A DNA stretch of 64,000 nucleotides, taken from assembly GCF_012935695.1 (NCBI RefSeq), contig NZ_CP052859.1, positions 4,319,001-4,383,000 on the forward strand, read 5' to 3'. Below are positions 1 to 10,400 of the stretch, one piece after another. The position numbers and the translations under genes were made by a program. The DNA comes from Pseudomonas sp. ADAK18. GTDB lineage: Bacteria; Pseudomonadota; Gammaproteobacteria; Pseudomonadales; Pseudomonadaceae. Numbering within the stretch: the stretch's first letter is position 1; each line of letters starts with the position of its first letter. The notes below the pieces were generated by a model. That model saw only the letters and a list, made by a program, of their open reading frames with translations, ran no database searches and was not told the origin of the DNA.

Positions 1-167
1 ACATTGGTGATCATCGATGTCTAGCCAGACAGGATGAGACATTCAGTAATACCCACGCTTTGCAATTGCTTACAAATACCGCCAACCTGCGCCCGCCCGA
101 CGTACGGTCCGACCAATGCCGACGTCCACTTGTCATTACTAAACCCACTGTTCAAGAGCCCGCAGCC

Positions 168-1292
168 ATGTTTAACGGACGCGACCCACGCATCGATTTT
201 TTTCGCGGTCTGGCGCTGATCTTCATCTTCTGGGATCACGTGCCCCACAACCCTCTGGGCCAAATCACCCTGCGCAACATCGGTTTCAGCGATGCGGCGG
301 AAGTCTTCGTGTTTCTCGCGGGCTTCGCGGCGGTGTTGGCCTACGGCAAGATCCTGCAGCGCGAAGGGTATTGGATTACCTGCGTGAAGATCCTGCGTCG
401 TGCCTGGGTACTGTACGTGGTGCATATCTTCCTGCTGGCGATGCTGATGGGCATTGTGTTCTTTGCCAACAGTCATGTGGAAACCCGCGACCTGGTCCAG
501 GAAATGGGCCTGACGCACTTCATCAGTAACCCTCAGCAAGCGCTGACGGATGAGTTGCTGTTGCGCTTCAAACCGAACCTGATGGACCCGTTGCCGCTGT
601 ACATCGTGCTACTGGCGGGCCTGCCGCTGGTGCTGCCGTTGCTGGTACGCAAGACCTGGGCAGTCGTTGCCGTGTCACTGGCGGTGTACCTGCTGGCGCC
701 GAAGCTGGGCTGGAACCTGTCGGCGATTGCCGACGGTGTGTGGTACTTCAACCCCGTCACCTGGCAGTTGCTGTTTGTACTGGGCGGCGCGGCGGCGTTG
801 CACAGCCAGCAACCCCGGCCGGCGCAACGCCGACCGCTTTCACGCCAGCCATTGTTCATCGCAGCCGCCTGCTACGTGGTGGCTGCCGGCATCATCACCG
901 TTTCCTGGCGCTGGCCCGAGATCCACGATGCAGTGATGCCCTCCGCCCTGAGCGACCTGTTGTACCCCATCAGCAAGACCGACCTGTCGCCGGTGCGTCT
1001 GCTGCACTTCCTGGCCTTGGCCTACGTCACCGCCAAATTGTTGCCAGGCCGTGGCTGGACGCAAAACTGGCTGGCACAACAAACCTGCCGCATGGGTCGC
1101 TACTCCCTCGAAGTGTTCTGCCTGGGGGTGTTGTTGGCGCCGTTGGCGGACATGGTCAACGCCATGACCGATGATGCCTTCGCCATGCAGATCTTCACCG
1201 CGCTGGTAGGCGCCGGATTGATGGCCTTGCTCGGCGCGTGGCTGGACTTGAACAAGCGCCTGACCCAACCGGCGCAGGTCGCCACGGCCTGA
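168..1292 (+). CDS. OpgC-family membrane protein (acyltransferase-like)
   Basis: This 374-residue integral membrane protein resembles OpgC, the inner-membrane enzyme that adds succinyl groups to periplasmic glucans. The N-terminus reads NGRDPRIDFFRGLALIFIFW, the typical opening of the OpgC/acyltransferase-3 superfamily: a charged stretch before the first membrane helix, with the Asp-Phe-Phe-Arg-Gly motif. About ten hydrophobic segments follow. The ATG at 168 is preferred because the family motif begins a few residues after it; an in-frame extension to 60 adds polar residues with no family character. No opgG or opgH lies nearby, so the glucan substrate is an inference. The 167 bases upstream hold no recognisable gene. 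The gene ends against a bidirectional terminator shared with the convergent permease. Confidence 0.8.
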   Translation: MFNGRDPRIDFFRGLALIFIFWDHVPHNPLGQITLRNIGFSDAAEVFVFLAGFAAVLAYGKILQREGYWITCVKILRRAWVLYVVHIFLLAMLMGIVFFANSHVETRDLVQEMGLTHFISNPQQALTDELLLRFKPNLMDPLPLYIVLLAGLPLVLPLLVRKTWAVVAVSLAVYLLAPKLGWNLSAIADGVWYFNPVTWQLLFVLGGAAALHSQQPRPAQRRPLSRQPLFIAAACYVVAAGIITVSWRWPEIHDAVMPSALSDLLYPISKTDLSPVRLLHFLALAYVTAKLLPGRGWTQNWLAQQTCRMGRYSLEVFCLGVLLAPLADMVNAMTDDAFAMQIFTALVGAGLMALLGAWLDLNKRLTQPAQVATA

Positions 1293-1311
1293 CCTTCGAC
1301 ATCGCAAAAAC

Positions 1312-1346
1312 AAAAGCCCCGATCAATTGACCGGGGCTTTTTTTGT
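1312..1346. terminator. Bidirectional intrinsic terminator
   Basis: A GC-rich stem AAAAGCCCCG paired with CGGGGCTTTT around a ten-base loop, with A and T runs on both sides, lies between the convergent opgC-like gene and the permease. It can stop transcription from either direction. Confidence 0.85.
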
Positions 1347-1360
1347 TGACCGTGTACGTA

Positions 1361-2782
1361 TCAGGACGTTGAACGCACCGAGCCTGGGGAGGCATTGGTC
1401 GGCTGCAACTTGAACACGTAGAACAGCACTGTCAGGAACAGCAGGAACACAGGCCCGACATACAACGCAACACGGGTATCCGGGAAGTACGCCATCAGGC
1501 CCACCACCAGCACCAGGAACGCCAAGGCCAGGTACGAGCTGACCGGGTACAGCCACATGCGGTATTTCAGGGCTTTCTGTTCGGCGGGGCTCAAGCTTTT
1601 ACGGAACTTGAGTTGGGCCAGCAGGATCATGACCCAGGTCCAGATCGCGCCAAACGTGGCGATCGAGGTCACCCAGACAAAGACCTTGTCCGGTACCAGG
1701 TAGTTGAGCAGTACGCCCAGCAGCAAGGCGAAAATCGACAGCAGCAACGCACGGCGCGGTACACCATTGCTGGAGGTGCTGGCGAAGGTCGCCGGGGCCT
1801 GGCCGTTCTGCGCCAGGCTGTAGAGCATGCGCCCGGTGCTGAAGATCCCGCCGTTGCAGGACGACAGCGCGGCAGTGATCACCACGAAGTTGATGATGCC
1901 GGCAGCGGTCTTGATGCCCAGACGCTCGAAAGTCATCACAAACGGGCTGCCTTGGGTGCCGATTTCATTCCACGGGTAGATCGACAGGATCACGAACAAC
2001 GCGCCCACGTAGAACAGCAGAATGCGCCAGAACACCGAGCCGATGGCGTTGGGAATGGTCTTCTGCGGGTTCTTCGCTTCACCAGCGGTCAGGCCGATCA
2101 TCTCCACGCCCAGGTAGGCAAACATCACCATTTGCAGCGACATCAATACGCCCTGCACACCGTTGGGCAGGAAGCCGCCGTGGGCCCACAGATTGGAAAT
2201 CCCCAGCGCCACGCCGTCGTTGCCAAAGCCGAACGCAATGATGCCGACGCCGCCGATGACCATCGCAATGATGGTGACGATCTTGATCAAGGCGAACCAG
2301 AACTCGAACTCACCGAAGGCTTTCACCGCGATCAGGTTGATGGTGCCCATGCTGATCAGGGCGGCCAGGGCCCAGATCCAGCGTGGCACATCGGGGAACC
2401 AGACGCCCATGTACACGGCGACGGCGGTGATTTCTGCGACGCAGGTTACCAGCCACAGGAACCAGTAGTTCCAGCCGGTGAGAAAGCCGGCCAATGGGCC
2501 TAGGTAGTCTTGGGCGTAACGGCTGAACGAGCCGGCGACGGGGTTGTGCACCGCCATCTCGCCGAGGGCGCGCATGATCACCAGGATCGCCAGGCCGCCA
2601 ATGATGTACGACAGCATGATTGCCGGGCCGGCCATCTCGATGGCCTTGGCCGAACCCAGGAACAGGCCGACACCGATACAGGCGCCGAGCGCCATCAGGC
2701 GAATATGCCGTTCGCCAAGTTCGCGTTTAAGCGGACCGCCCGAAGCGGTCTCGCCGTGGGGCAGGTGGTTGCCAGCGGGCAT
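1361..2782 (-). CDS. ProY/HutT-like amino-acid permease (APC family)
   Basis: A 473-residue APC-superfamily permease with about twelve membrane helices. Its sequence closely follows the pattern of ProY-type permeases: RHIRLMALGACIGVGLFLGS near residue 25, GEMAVHNP near 95, then LGVEMIGLTAGEAKNP near 230. Such proteins import proline, histidine or related amino acids with protons across the inner membrane. Substrate cannot be decided from sequence, so no symbol is given. The ATG at 2782 has a GAGG about ten bases upstream. No catabolic gene is adjacent. The upstream leader contains stem-loops (see 2783-2960). Confidence 0.88.
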   Translation of the reverse strand: MPAGNHLPHGETASGGPLKRELGERHIRLMALGACIGVGLFLGSAKAIEMAGPAIMLSYIIGGLAILVIMRALGEMAVHNPVAGSFSRYAQDYLGPLAGFLTGWNYWFLWLVTCVAEITAVAVYMGVWFPDVPRWIWALAALISMGTINLIAVKAFGEFEFWFALIKIVTIIAMVIGGVGIIAFGFGNDGVALGISNLWAHGGFLPNGVQGVLMSLQMVMFAYLGVEMIGLTAGEAKNPQKTIPNAIGSVFWRILLFYVGALFVILSIYPWNEIGTQGSPFVMTFERLGIKTAAGIINFVVITAALSSCNGGIFSTGRMLYSLAQNGQAPATFASTSSNGVPRRALLLSIFALLLGVLLNYLVPDKVFVWVTSIATFGAIWTWVMILLAQLKFRKSLSPAEQKALKYRMWLYPVSSYLALAFLVLVVGLMAYFPDTRVALYVGPVFLLFLTVLFYVFKLQPTNASPGSVRSTS

Positions 2783-2960
2783 AGGGGTACAACCTCATTT
2801 TGTTATTGGATATGAACCACCGAGTGTTCGACGTCACAGCGGGTCGCCACGACGCCCTCCTGCCAGGCCTGCCTTTTGGGTAAACCTGCCTGGCCGTACA
2901 AACCGGGCCAGCTCAGCGGGGGTGCAGTATAAAAAGCCATGAGCAGGGCTTTTCACTCTA
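2783..2960 (-). other. Structured leader upstream of the permease
   Basis: Between the permease and the REP cluster there is no supportable gene. On the minus strand this stretch can form two hairpins: AAAAGCC/GGCTTTT at 2932-2953, followed in the minus direction by a T-rich run ending at 2930, and GCCAGGC/GCCTGGC at 2862-2894. The first looks like an intrinsic terminator placed about 150 bases before the permease start, so an attenuator is possible. No known riboswitch class was recognised. From 2961 to 3136 I see nothing else. Confidence 0.3.
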
Positions 2961-3136
2961 TAAACAGCAAGATTCAGCGAGAAGTCTCGGTAAAAGCGCC
3001 TTTTGCGGAGGGGCATCACCTGGGCAATGTAGGAATTGCCTTTAATTAGCGGCGGCGAGTATTGCACAGGGAGGGTGCACCGTCATGCCCCTACCTTTGG
3101 TGGATTTACCTGGGGAAGAGGCTCTAGAACGCACCT

Positions 3137-3362
3137 ATTGTGGCAAGTGGCTGGATTGTGGCCAGCGGGCTTGTTGTGACCCGCTCACTTGTTGTGGCGA
3201 GCGGGCTTGCCCGCGTTGGACTGCGCAGCAGTCCCAAACCTGGCGACCGTGGTTTGTCTGCTAGAACTCGGGGGTCCTACTTGGGGCGGCTGCGCCGCCC
3301 AACGCGGGCAAGCCCGCTCGCCACAACAAGCCCTCTGGCCACAATAAGCCTGCTCGCCACAG
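3137..3362. repeat. REP/REPIN cluster left of the transposase
   Basis: The core at 3192-3327 is a long inverted repeat whose arms read TTGTGGCGAGCGGGCTTGCC and its reverse complement, separated by a region with smaller palindromes (GGACTGCGCAGCAGTCC and GGGCGGCTGCGCCGCCC). Degenerate single units flank it on both sides (from 3137 and up to 3362). The core is nearly identical to the copy at 3959-4094, which is in the same orientation. This is the two-REP hairpin arrangement called a REPIN. Confidence 0.85.
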
Positions 3363-3465
3363 GGATCAGACGGTCGCAGAGACATCTGCACACTGATTTC
3401 AGGATCGCCTCCCAGCACTCAGTACTAGCGTCAATAAGTCACTACATCCATTAAGGAGCAAAGGA

Positions 3466-3924
3466 TTGCCTCGCCAACCCAACTCTCACCTATTACGCCG
3501 TGGCCGCTATTCAGAGTCGGGTCACGCTTATTTGATTACTGCTGTGGTTCATGCCAGACGCCCCTTGTTTCGTGACTTTCATCTGGGACGATTATTGGTG
3601 GCCGAACTAAAGCGAGCCCACGACTTTGGCTTGGTCAACTCACTCGCCTGGGTCGTAATGCCAGATCACTTTCATTGGCTATTTGAACTACGGGAAACGG
3701 AGCTGGCGCAAGTAATGGGGCGAACCAAGTCCCGGAGCACTCTGTCCATCAACCGTGCTTGCGGCAGCTCAGGTGCTTTCTGGCAACGGGGCTATCACGA
3801 TAGGGCAGTGCGTGCAGAGGAAGACCTGCGCAAGATTGCCCGCTACATCATCGCCAACCCCCTGCGCGCCGGACTGGTGGAAAATATTGGCGACTATCCC
3901 CTTTGGGACGCCGCCTGGCTTTGA
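3466..3924 (+). CDS. rayT: REP-associated tyrosine transposase (RAYT, Y1/HUH-type)
   Basis: A 152-residue single-domain protein of the TnpA-REP family, which binds and cuts REP hairpins as single-stranded DNA and is thought to mobilise REPINs. The HUH histidines are in MPDHFHWLF (His68 and His70), and the likely nucleophile is Tyr127 in ARYIIANPLRAGLV, the position of the catalytic Tyr in the family. I chose the TTG at 3466 because AAGGAG sits seven bases upstream and the conserved N-terminus begins right after it. The gene is a single copy between two directly repeated REPIN-like units. It appears intact, at the usual family length of about 150-170 residues. Confidence 0.93.
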   Translation: MPRQPNSHLLRRGRYSESGHAYLITAVVHARRPLFRDFHLGRLLVAELKRAHDFGLVNSLAWVVMPDHFHWLFELRETELAQVMGRTKSRSTLSINRACGSSGAFWQRGYHDRAVRAEEDLRKIARYIIANPLRAGLVENIGDYPLWDAAWL

Positions 3925-3956
3925 GTCAGACATCCACCCCAGTTGACCCGCGAGCC

Positions 3957-4112
3957 TATTGTGGCGAGCGGGCTTGCCCGCGTTGGACTGCGCAGCAGTC
4001 CCAAACCTGGCGACCGTGGTTTGTCTGCTAGAACTCGGGGGGCCTACTGGGGCGGCTGCGCCACCCAACGCGGGCAAGCCCGCTCGCCACAACAAACCCG
4101 CTCGCCACAAGA
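3957..4112. repeat. REP/REPIN cluster right of the transposase
   Basis: This is the second near-identical copy of the REPIN-type unit, with the core at 3959-4094 in the same orientation as the left copy and differing by only a few bases (for example GGGGGGCC in place of GGGGGTCC in the loop). One extra unit of the arm type follows up to about 4112. The 93 bases from there to the next gene hold nothing I recognise. Confidence 0.85.
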
Positions 4113-4205
4113 GCCTGCTTGTCATAAACACTGTCCTGCTACACAAATTTTTCCTACACGCTCACCACCGTCTAAGCTTCAGACAAGTCCGATCAATCTG
4201 CGTGA

Positions 4206-7200
4206 ATGGATCAATCGACTATGGGCGCTTTATGGCAAACCGATTCGACCAAGGCTACGGTGCCAACCGACAGCGCGGATGAACCGCCATTGCCACAAAA
4301 GCCCCGAAAACGCCGTTTTATCTGGCGTATGTTCTGGCTGTTGCTGGTGATGGGCCTGATCGCCCTGGGTTATGCAGCGTCCAGGGAAATGCGCACTTCT
4401 CAGTGGCAAGCCCGGGAGTTCAGCCGTGTGGCGGCCACTTTGACCTATGACCTGCAACCCGGCCCCAGCGACGCCATCGTCTACCCCGGCGCAGGCCCTT
4501 TCGATCAGCGCCTGGGCTACAGCGCACTCGGTGATTTCCTGCCGCGCCTGCTCAAACGCGACTACCTGATCCAGTCACAAACGCGCTTCTCCGATGCGCT
4601 GATGGACTACACCCGCCACGGCCTGTTCGTGCCCTATGCCGAGAAAATCCAGGCGGGCCTGTCGATCACCGATTGCCGCGCCACATCGCTGTACCAATTC
4701 AGCTACCCCCAGCAGTTCTACCCGACCTTCGCGTCCATCCCACCCGTGGTGATCAACAGCCTGCTGTTTATCGAAAACCGCGACCTGCTGGACCCCGCCC
4801 AACCCCGCGCCAACCCGGCAGTAGACTGGCCACGGTTTGCCAAGGCCGCCTGGTCCCAGGTGGCCAAGCTGTTGCACTTGCCGGGCCAGACCGCAGGCGG
4901 CAGTACCCTGGCCACCCAGTTGGAAAAATACCGCCACTCACCCGACGGCTTGACCCTGTCCGGTGGCGAAAAGATTCGCCAGATGATTTCCGCCAGCGTG
5001 CGCACCTACCAGGGCGGCCCCGACACATTGAAGGCCCGGCAGAACATCGTGCGTGACTACCTCAACAGCGTGCCGCTGTCGGCAGTGCCCGGGCATGGTG
5101 AAGTGCATGGCATGGCCGAAGGCTTGCGGGTCTGGTACGGCGCTGACTTCAAGCAGACCAACGCCATTCTGGCCAGCACCGATGCAAAAAACCTGGCGCA
5201 GAAGGGCCTGGCCCTGCGTGAGGTGTTGTCTCTGATGATCGCCCAGCGCCGACCCTCTCACTATTTGTCCAAGGGTCATGATGAACTGGCACAACTGACC
5301 GACAGCCACATCCGCCTGCTCGCACAAAACGCGGTGATCGACCCCGCACTGGCCAGCGCCGCCCTCGCCAGTAAAGTCAGTTACCGCGACTGGCAACGAC
5401 AACCGACCCTGCAACCCATCGAAACCAGCAAAGGCATCAGCGTCGCGCGCAGCCGTCTGGCCACATTGCTCAAGCGACCTCTGTACGACCTGGACCGCCT
5501 CGACCTGTCCGCCACCAGCACCCTGCAAAATGACCTGCAAACTCAGGCCACTGAGTACCTCAAGCACTTGGCAGACCCAGCTTTCGCCGGCCAGCTCGGG
5601 CTGCTCGGCCCACGCCTGCTGACCCCGGCCAGCACCGCTCAGGTACGTTACAGCTTCAACCTCTACGAGATGACACCCGATGGCGCCCGAGTACGGGTAC
5701 AGACCGACAACACCGATCAACCCTTCGACATCAACGAAGGCAGCAAGCTGGAATTGGGCTCCACTGCCAAGCTGCGTGTGCTGACCACCTACCTGCAAAT
5801 CATCAGCGAACTCCATGACCGCTACGCCGGCCAAACACCCGCCGCGCTGAAGAAAGTCAACATTGATGAGCAGGATCGCCTGTCCCGCTGGGCTGTGGAT
5901 TACCTGGCGCAAAACAGCGACCAAAGCCTGCCGAAAATGCTCGACGCGGCCCTCAACCGGCAGTACTCCGCCAGCCCCGGCGAAAGCTTTTTCACCGGCG
6001 GCGGCCTGCATCACTTCCATAACTTTCGCAACGAAGATAACGGCCGCAGCCCGACGTTGCGGGACGCCCTGCGCGAATCGATCAACCTGCCGTTCATTCG
6101 CCTGATGCGCGACCTGGTGCGTTACAGCACCTATCATGGCGCCAACAACAGTGCCGAGCTGCTCAAGGACGACAACGATCCGCGCCGCCAGGAATACCTG
6201 GCCCAATTCGCCGACCGCGAGGGCACGACCTTTCTGCTGCGCTTCTGGAAAAAATACCGCAACAAGGACACCCAGGCCCGACTCGACACCTTCCTCGACG
6301 GCATGCACCCCACCGCTATCCGCCTGGCCGCCGTGCATCGTTACCTGCTGCCCCAGGCCAGCCAACAGAGCTTCAACAGCTTTGTCCGTGCCCACTTGAC
6401 CAGCACCAAGGCGCCAGAAAAACTCACCGATGAGCGCCTGGAAAAGCTCTATCAAAATTATGGCCCCGGTGCCTACGACCTGCCGGACCAAGGCTACATC
6501 GCCAAGGTCCATCCCCTGGATTTGTGGCTGCTCGGCTACTTGCTGAACAACCCCGAGGCCACCTTCACCCAGGCCGTCGCCGCCAGCGAGCATGAGCGCC
6601 AGGAAGTCTATGGCTGGCTGTTCAAGAGCCGGCACAAAAGTGCCCGAGACAGTCGGATTCGCACCATGCTGGAGATCGAAGCGTTCCTCGACATTCATCA
6701 ACGCTGGCAGGCGGTCGGCTACCCGTTTGACCACCTGGTGCCGTCGCTGGCCACCGCCATTGGCAGTTCGGGCGACAAGCCCGCCGCCCTTGCCGAACTG
6801 GTGGGCACCATCCTCAATGACGGCATACGCCAGCCAACCCTGCGTATCGACAGCCTGTACTTTGCCGCCGGTACTCCCTACGAAACCCGTCTGATCAACG
6901 ACCCGAACCGTGGCAAGCGCGTGATGCCCAGCGAAGTCGCCAGCGCCTTGCGCACAGCGCTCTCGCAGGTGGTGGACGCCGGCACCGCCAAACGGGTCTC
7001 AGGCAGTTTCAAACTGGCCGATGGTACGCCACTCGCCATGGGCGGCAAGACCGGCACCGGGGATAACCGCATTGAAGCCATCGGTGCCGGTGGGCGAATT
7101 CTCAGCTCCAAGTCAATCAACCGCACGGCCACCTTTGTTTTCTATATTGGCGAACATCATTTCGGCACCCTCACCGCCTTTGTACCCGGCGCCTCGGCCC

Positions 7201-7322
7201 AAGGTTTCAAGTTCACCTCGGCCTTGCCCGTCCAAGTCCTCAAGGGCATGTCTGCGATTCTGACCCCCTATCTGCAACCCGGTGCCCAAAGTTTGTGCCT
7301 GCAACCGACCGCCCGCCAATAA
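4206..7322 (+). CDS. Large bifunctional class A penicillin-binding protein
   Basis: A 1038-residue inner-membrane protein with a proline/basic cytoplasmic tail, one membrane anchor near residues 39-57, a GT51 glycosyltransferase region (FIENRDLL with Glu190; GGSTLATQ at 231-238) and a transpeptidase region with all three motifs: SxxK at Ser519-Lys522, SxN at 625-627, and KTG at 948-950. It would polymerise and cross-link peptidoglycan in the periplasm. Two features are unusual: the normally acidic residue after the catalytic Glu is Asn (ENRDLLD), and the spacing between SxN and KTG is about 320 residues, much longer than in PBP1a/1b. It stands alone, after the REPIN cluster. An ATG at 4221 is an alternative start; neither has a strong ribosome site. 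Confidence 0.85.
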   Translation: MDQSTMGALWQTDSTKATVPTDSADEPPLPQKPRKRRFIWRMFWLLLVMGLIALGYAASREMRTSQWQAREFSRVAATLTYDLQPGPSDAIVYPGAGPFDQRLGYSALGDFLPRLLKRDYLIQSQTRFSDALMDYTRHGLFVPYAEKIQAGLSITDCRATSLYQFSYPQQFYPTFASIPPVVINSLLFIENRDLLDPAQPRANPAVDWPRFAKAAWSQVAKLLHLPGQTAGGSTLATQLEKYRHSPDGLTLSGGEKIRQMISASVRTYQGGPDTLKARQNIVRDYLNSVPLSAVPGHGEVHGMAEGLRVWYGADFKQTNAILASTDAKNLAQKGLALREVLSLMIAQRRPSHYLSKGHDELAQLTDSHIRLLAQNAVIDPALASAALASKVSYRDWQRQPTLQPIETSKGISVARSRLATLLKRPLYDLDRLDLSATSTLQNDLQTQATEYLKHLADPAFAGQLGLLGPRLLTPASTAQVRYSFNLYEMTPDGARVRVQTDNTDQPFDINEGSKLELGSTAKLRVLTTYLQIISELHDRYAGQTPAALKKVNIDEQDRLSRWAVDYLAQNSDQSLPKMLDAALNRQYSASPGESFFTGGGLHHFHNFRNEDNGRSPTLRDALRESINLPFIRLMRDLVRYSTYHGANNSAELLKDDNDPRRQEYLAQFADREGTTFLLRFWKKYRNKDTQARLDTFLDGMHPTAIRLAAVHRYLLPQASQQSFNSFVRAHLTSTKAPEKLTDERLEKLYQNYGPGAYDLPDQGYIAKVHPLDLWLLGYLLNNPEATFTQAVAASEHERQEVYGWLFKSRHKSARDSRIRTMLEIEAFLDIHQRWQAVGYPFDHLVPSLATAIGSSGDKPAALAELVGTILNDGIRQPTLRIDSLYFAAGTPYETRLINDPNRGKRVMPSEVASALRTALSQVVDAGTAKRVSGSFKLADGTPLAMGGKTGTGDNRIEAIGAGGRILSSKSINRTATFVFYIGEHHFGTLTAFVPGASAQGFKFTSALPVQVLKGMSAILTPYLQPGAQSLCLQPTARQ

Positions 7323-7459
7323 GGGCGTTATATAGCTGTTTTTCAGTCCTGAATAGTGCATCGGACGCGCGCTGTTCCTAGCAACATTTCAACCTTTTAA
7401 ACCCGCGTACCTGGCAGATAATCGGATGCTCCAAGTCTTAATAAAAGGTCATCCAACTC

Positions 7460-10400
7460 ATGTCAGTCACGCTCATGGACCGAGCCATTTCGGCCGCCGA
7501 AAAAAAACCGGTTCATTACGATTTCATCCAGCAACAACTACCTCGATGGCTGACCGATACAGGGTCGCAACGAATAACCTCACTGAAAAATCTCACGCCT
7601 GACATCGCCCTGATCCACGCCAACGCCTTGCCATCGGCGCAACACAATTCACTCAAACAAGCCCTGGGCAACCATTGGACAACCCAGAACGCGCTGGACA
7701 AAAAGCTCGCGGCCCTAAGCGACATCAAGGCATTTGCCGAACCGCTGCTCAAAGATGCCCTGAAAGACTACGGCGACATCGACATACTCCACACCTGGAT
7801 CCGCGTCTACGCACCTGCCAAATTGGCGTGGTGGGCAAAGAACGTGCTGCACGGTGTCACCAGCAGAATCACCACCCTGCTCGACGCGGCGCTGCACAAT
7901 TTCTCGACAGAGGAAAACTTCGCCGAGTTTACGTTCCTGTCCGACGAGGACATTCGCGGACAACGCCAACTGTTGACATTCCAGCACAAGGAAACCGGCC
8001 AGGCGCTCACCACCGAGGATTTCAAGACCCTGTGTCGGAACCTCGATATCGGCGCACGCTATCAACAAAAAATACGCGCCACACTGGGGTTCGATGACGC
8101 GGCAATCGCCGCCCCGCTGCACCTCGACATCATCAGCAACCTGAAGGCAGCGTTGAACAGCGCCGCCCATCTGGGGCTGGCGAAAAAAGACATCACCCAG
8201 GATGCCTATGAGCTCGTTCAAGCCCTGCTGCGTGGAGACTCCCGACTGGAACTGAACGGCCAACCGATGGATTTCTACACACTGGACCTGCTGGAAACAC
8301 GCCTGATCGGCGTCCTGGTTATCGCGCCTACACAGGTTGGCCCCGAGACCATGAGGATGCTGGCCTATATTCCCGAGGACCCCGAGCATCCGCTCAAGGA
8401 ATACGCTTCGTCACTGGACTTCGTCAAAGAGCTGACCAGCCAGTTACGTGACAAAAACCCTGTGCCTGAATCATCACGTCCCAGCTATCAACAATTCTTC
8501 AGCCAGTTCATTGCCCACCAGGAACGTGGCCGTTTTTTTAACCAACTCAACAGCGTGCTCTCCCCCCTGCGCTGGCTTCCCAGGGAGCGTGGCGATAGCC
8601 GTCCGAGCTGGCGAGAAACACCGGAGCAGGCACCCAACCTGCAGTTTCACATCGAGGCGGTACGGGATGACACCGCCCACCGCGCCAAAGATCCGACCTA
8701 CGATGACCTCTGGCACTACCTGTACCGGGTCAAACTGAACAAGATCGTCAATGATGCTCAGGAAATCGCTATTTCCACGGCCTACGCTGACCGCATGGCT
8801 CGCTGGAACTGGTGGGATAACCTGGAAAACATGCTCACGGACATTTTCAACGCGGCCCTGCTGGTCGTGACCCCGTTCGTGCCCTTTCTCGGTGAGTTGA
8901 TGATGGCGTATACCGCCTACCAGGTACTCAACGACGTCTTCGAAGGTATCGTCGACTGGGCCGAGGGCCGCCAACTTGAAGGATGGGAGCAAACCCTGGC
9001 GGTGGCAGAAAACCTCATTCAACTCGGCCTGTTCCATGCCGGCGGGAAGATTACAGAAGTCGCCAGGTTGAAGCTGTCGCCCTTTGTCGACGGGCTCAAG
9101 CCCGTACAGACGCCCACGGGCGACACTCGCCTATGGCACCCCGACCTAACGCCTTATCAGCAAAGGTCCCTGCGCCTGCCGCCGACAATCGTCCCTGAAG
9201 AGAACGGCCTGCACCCGCATCAAGGCAAGCAGATTCTACGGGTGGACAACCGTCACTATGAGGTCAGGCAAGACCCCGCCAGCGAGACCTTTCACCTCGC
9301 TCACCCCAGGCGTTCCGACGCCTATCGTCCCCAGGTGACCCTTAACGGTAGCGGCGCCTGCGTGCTTGAAGGCGAGGAACCACGAGCCTGGAGCAACACG
9401 CGCTTGATGCGCCGCCTGGGGCCTCTGGCAGAGGGGCTGAGCGCTGGTGAGCTTGAACAAACGCGCGTCATCAGTGCTGTGGATTACGGCGCATTGCGCC
9501 AGATGTACGTCAGGAACGAGCCGACCCCAGCCTTGCTGGCCGACACGTTGAAACGCTTCAACAATGAGAAGCGGATCAAAGACGATGTCGAAAAAATTCG
9601 CACGGCAATGCCGCTCGATCCTTCGTCGTTCTGGTTTGAGCAAACGGTCACTGAGCTTGCTGGCTGGCCACAGGACAAAGCACTGCTTGTCTATCAGCGC
9701 TCGGACCTGACCGGTGATTTCCGGCGTTATGGCAGTTCAACGGCCCAAGGCAACGACGCGCTGGCCGTTAGTACCGCTGAAGTCATGTCTGGTCAGTTGC
9801 CGGAAAAAATCGTGACGTTCCTCAGTCAACGACAGGTCAGCGGCCTGCTGGGCGAAACCTTGCCCGCTTCAGAGCAGCAAAAGGCACTGCGCGAGCGGCT
9901 TGCCGAACATGTCGTACAGCAAACCGATTCGATCACCCGGCACCTGTACATGGAGCAGGAAAGCTCCAGCGATCCCCATGTCCAGTTACTGCGCACCCAG
10001 TACCCCGAGCTGCCCCTGAGCATCGCCCAACGCCTGGTCAGGCATATCCGGGCCCGTGACCTGAACGTAATGAGCGAGGACAACCGCCTGCCGCTGGACG
10101 TCAAGAACCAGGCCCGTGAACTGCATTTCGAAGCCGAAAGCACCCGCGTCTTCGAACAGCTCTATCAAGGTAAAAACCTCTCGGCACAGGCCGAAAGCCT
10201 CGCCCTCAACACCCTGAGAATTCACACGGATGCACTGTCGAAGCTGCGCATCGAAGTTCGCGAACGAACGCCCACAGGCGACATACGGATTCAGGTCGGC
10301 GCGCAAGACGCCCCGAACGTTCGGGTTCTGGTTCGCAACAGAAACGCGCAATACCGGGTCTTTAACGCCCAAGGGAAATTGGTACACGGGACCACGGACT

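Noticed and set aside
2834..3067. 77-codon frame upstream of the permease
   Set aside because: No motif; overlaps predicted leader hairpins.
3137..4112. Palindromic repeats considered as a CRISPR array
   Set aside because: Repeats are inverted REP arms, not equally spaced direct repeats, and no cas gene is near.
4938..6734. 598-codon frame antisense to the penicillin-binding protein
   Set aside because: Antisense shadow without motif or start context.
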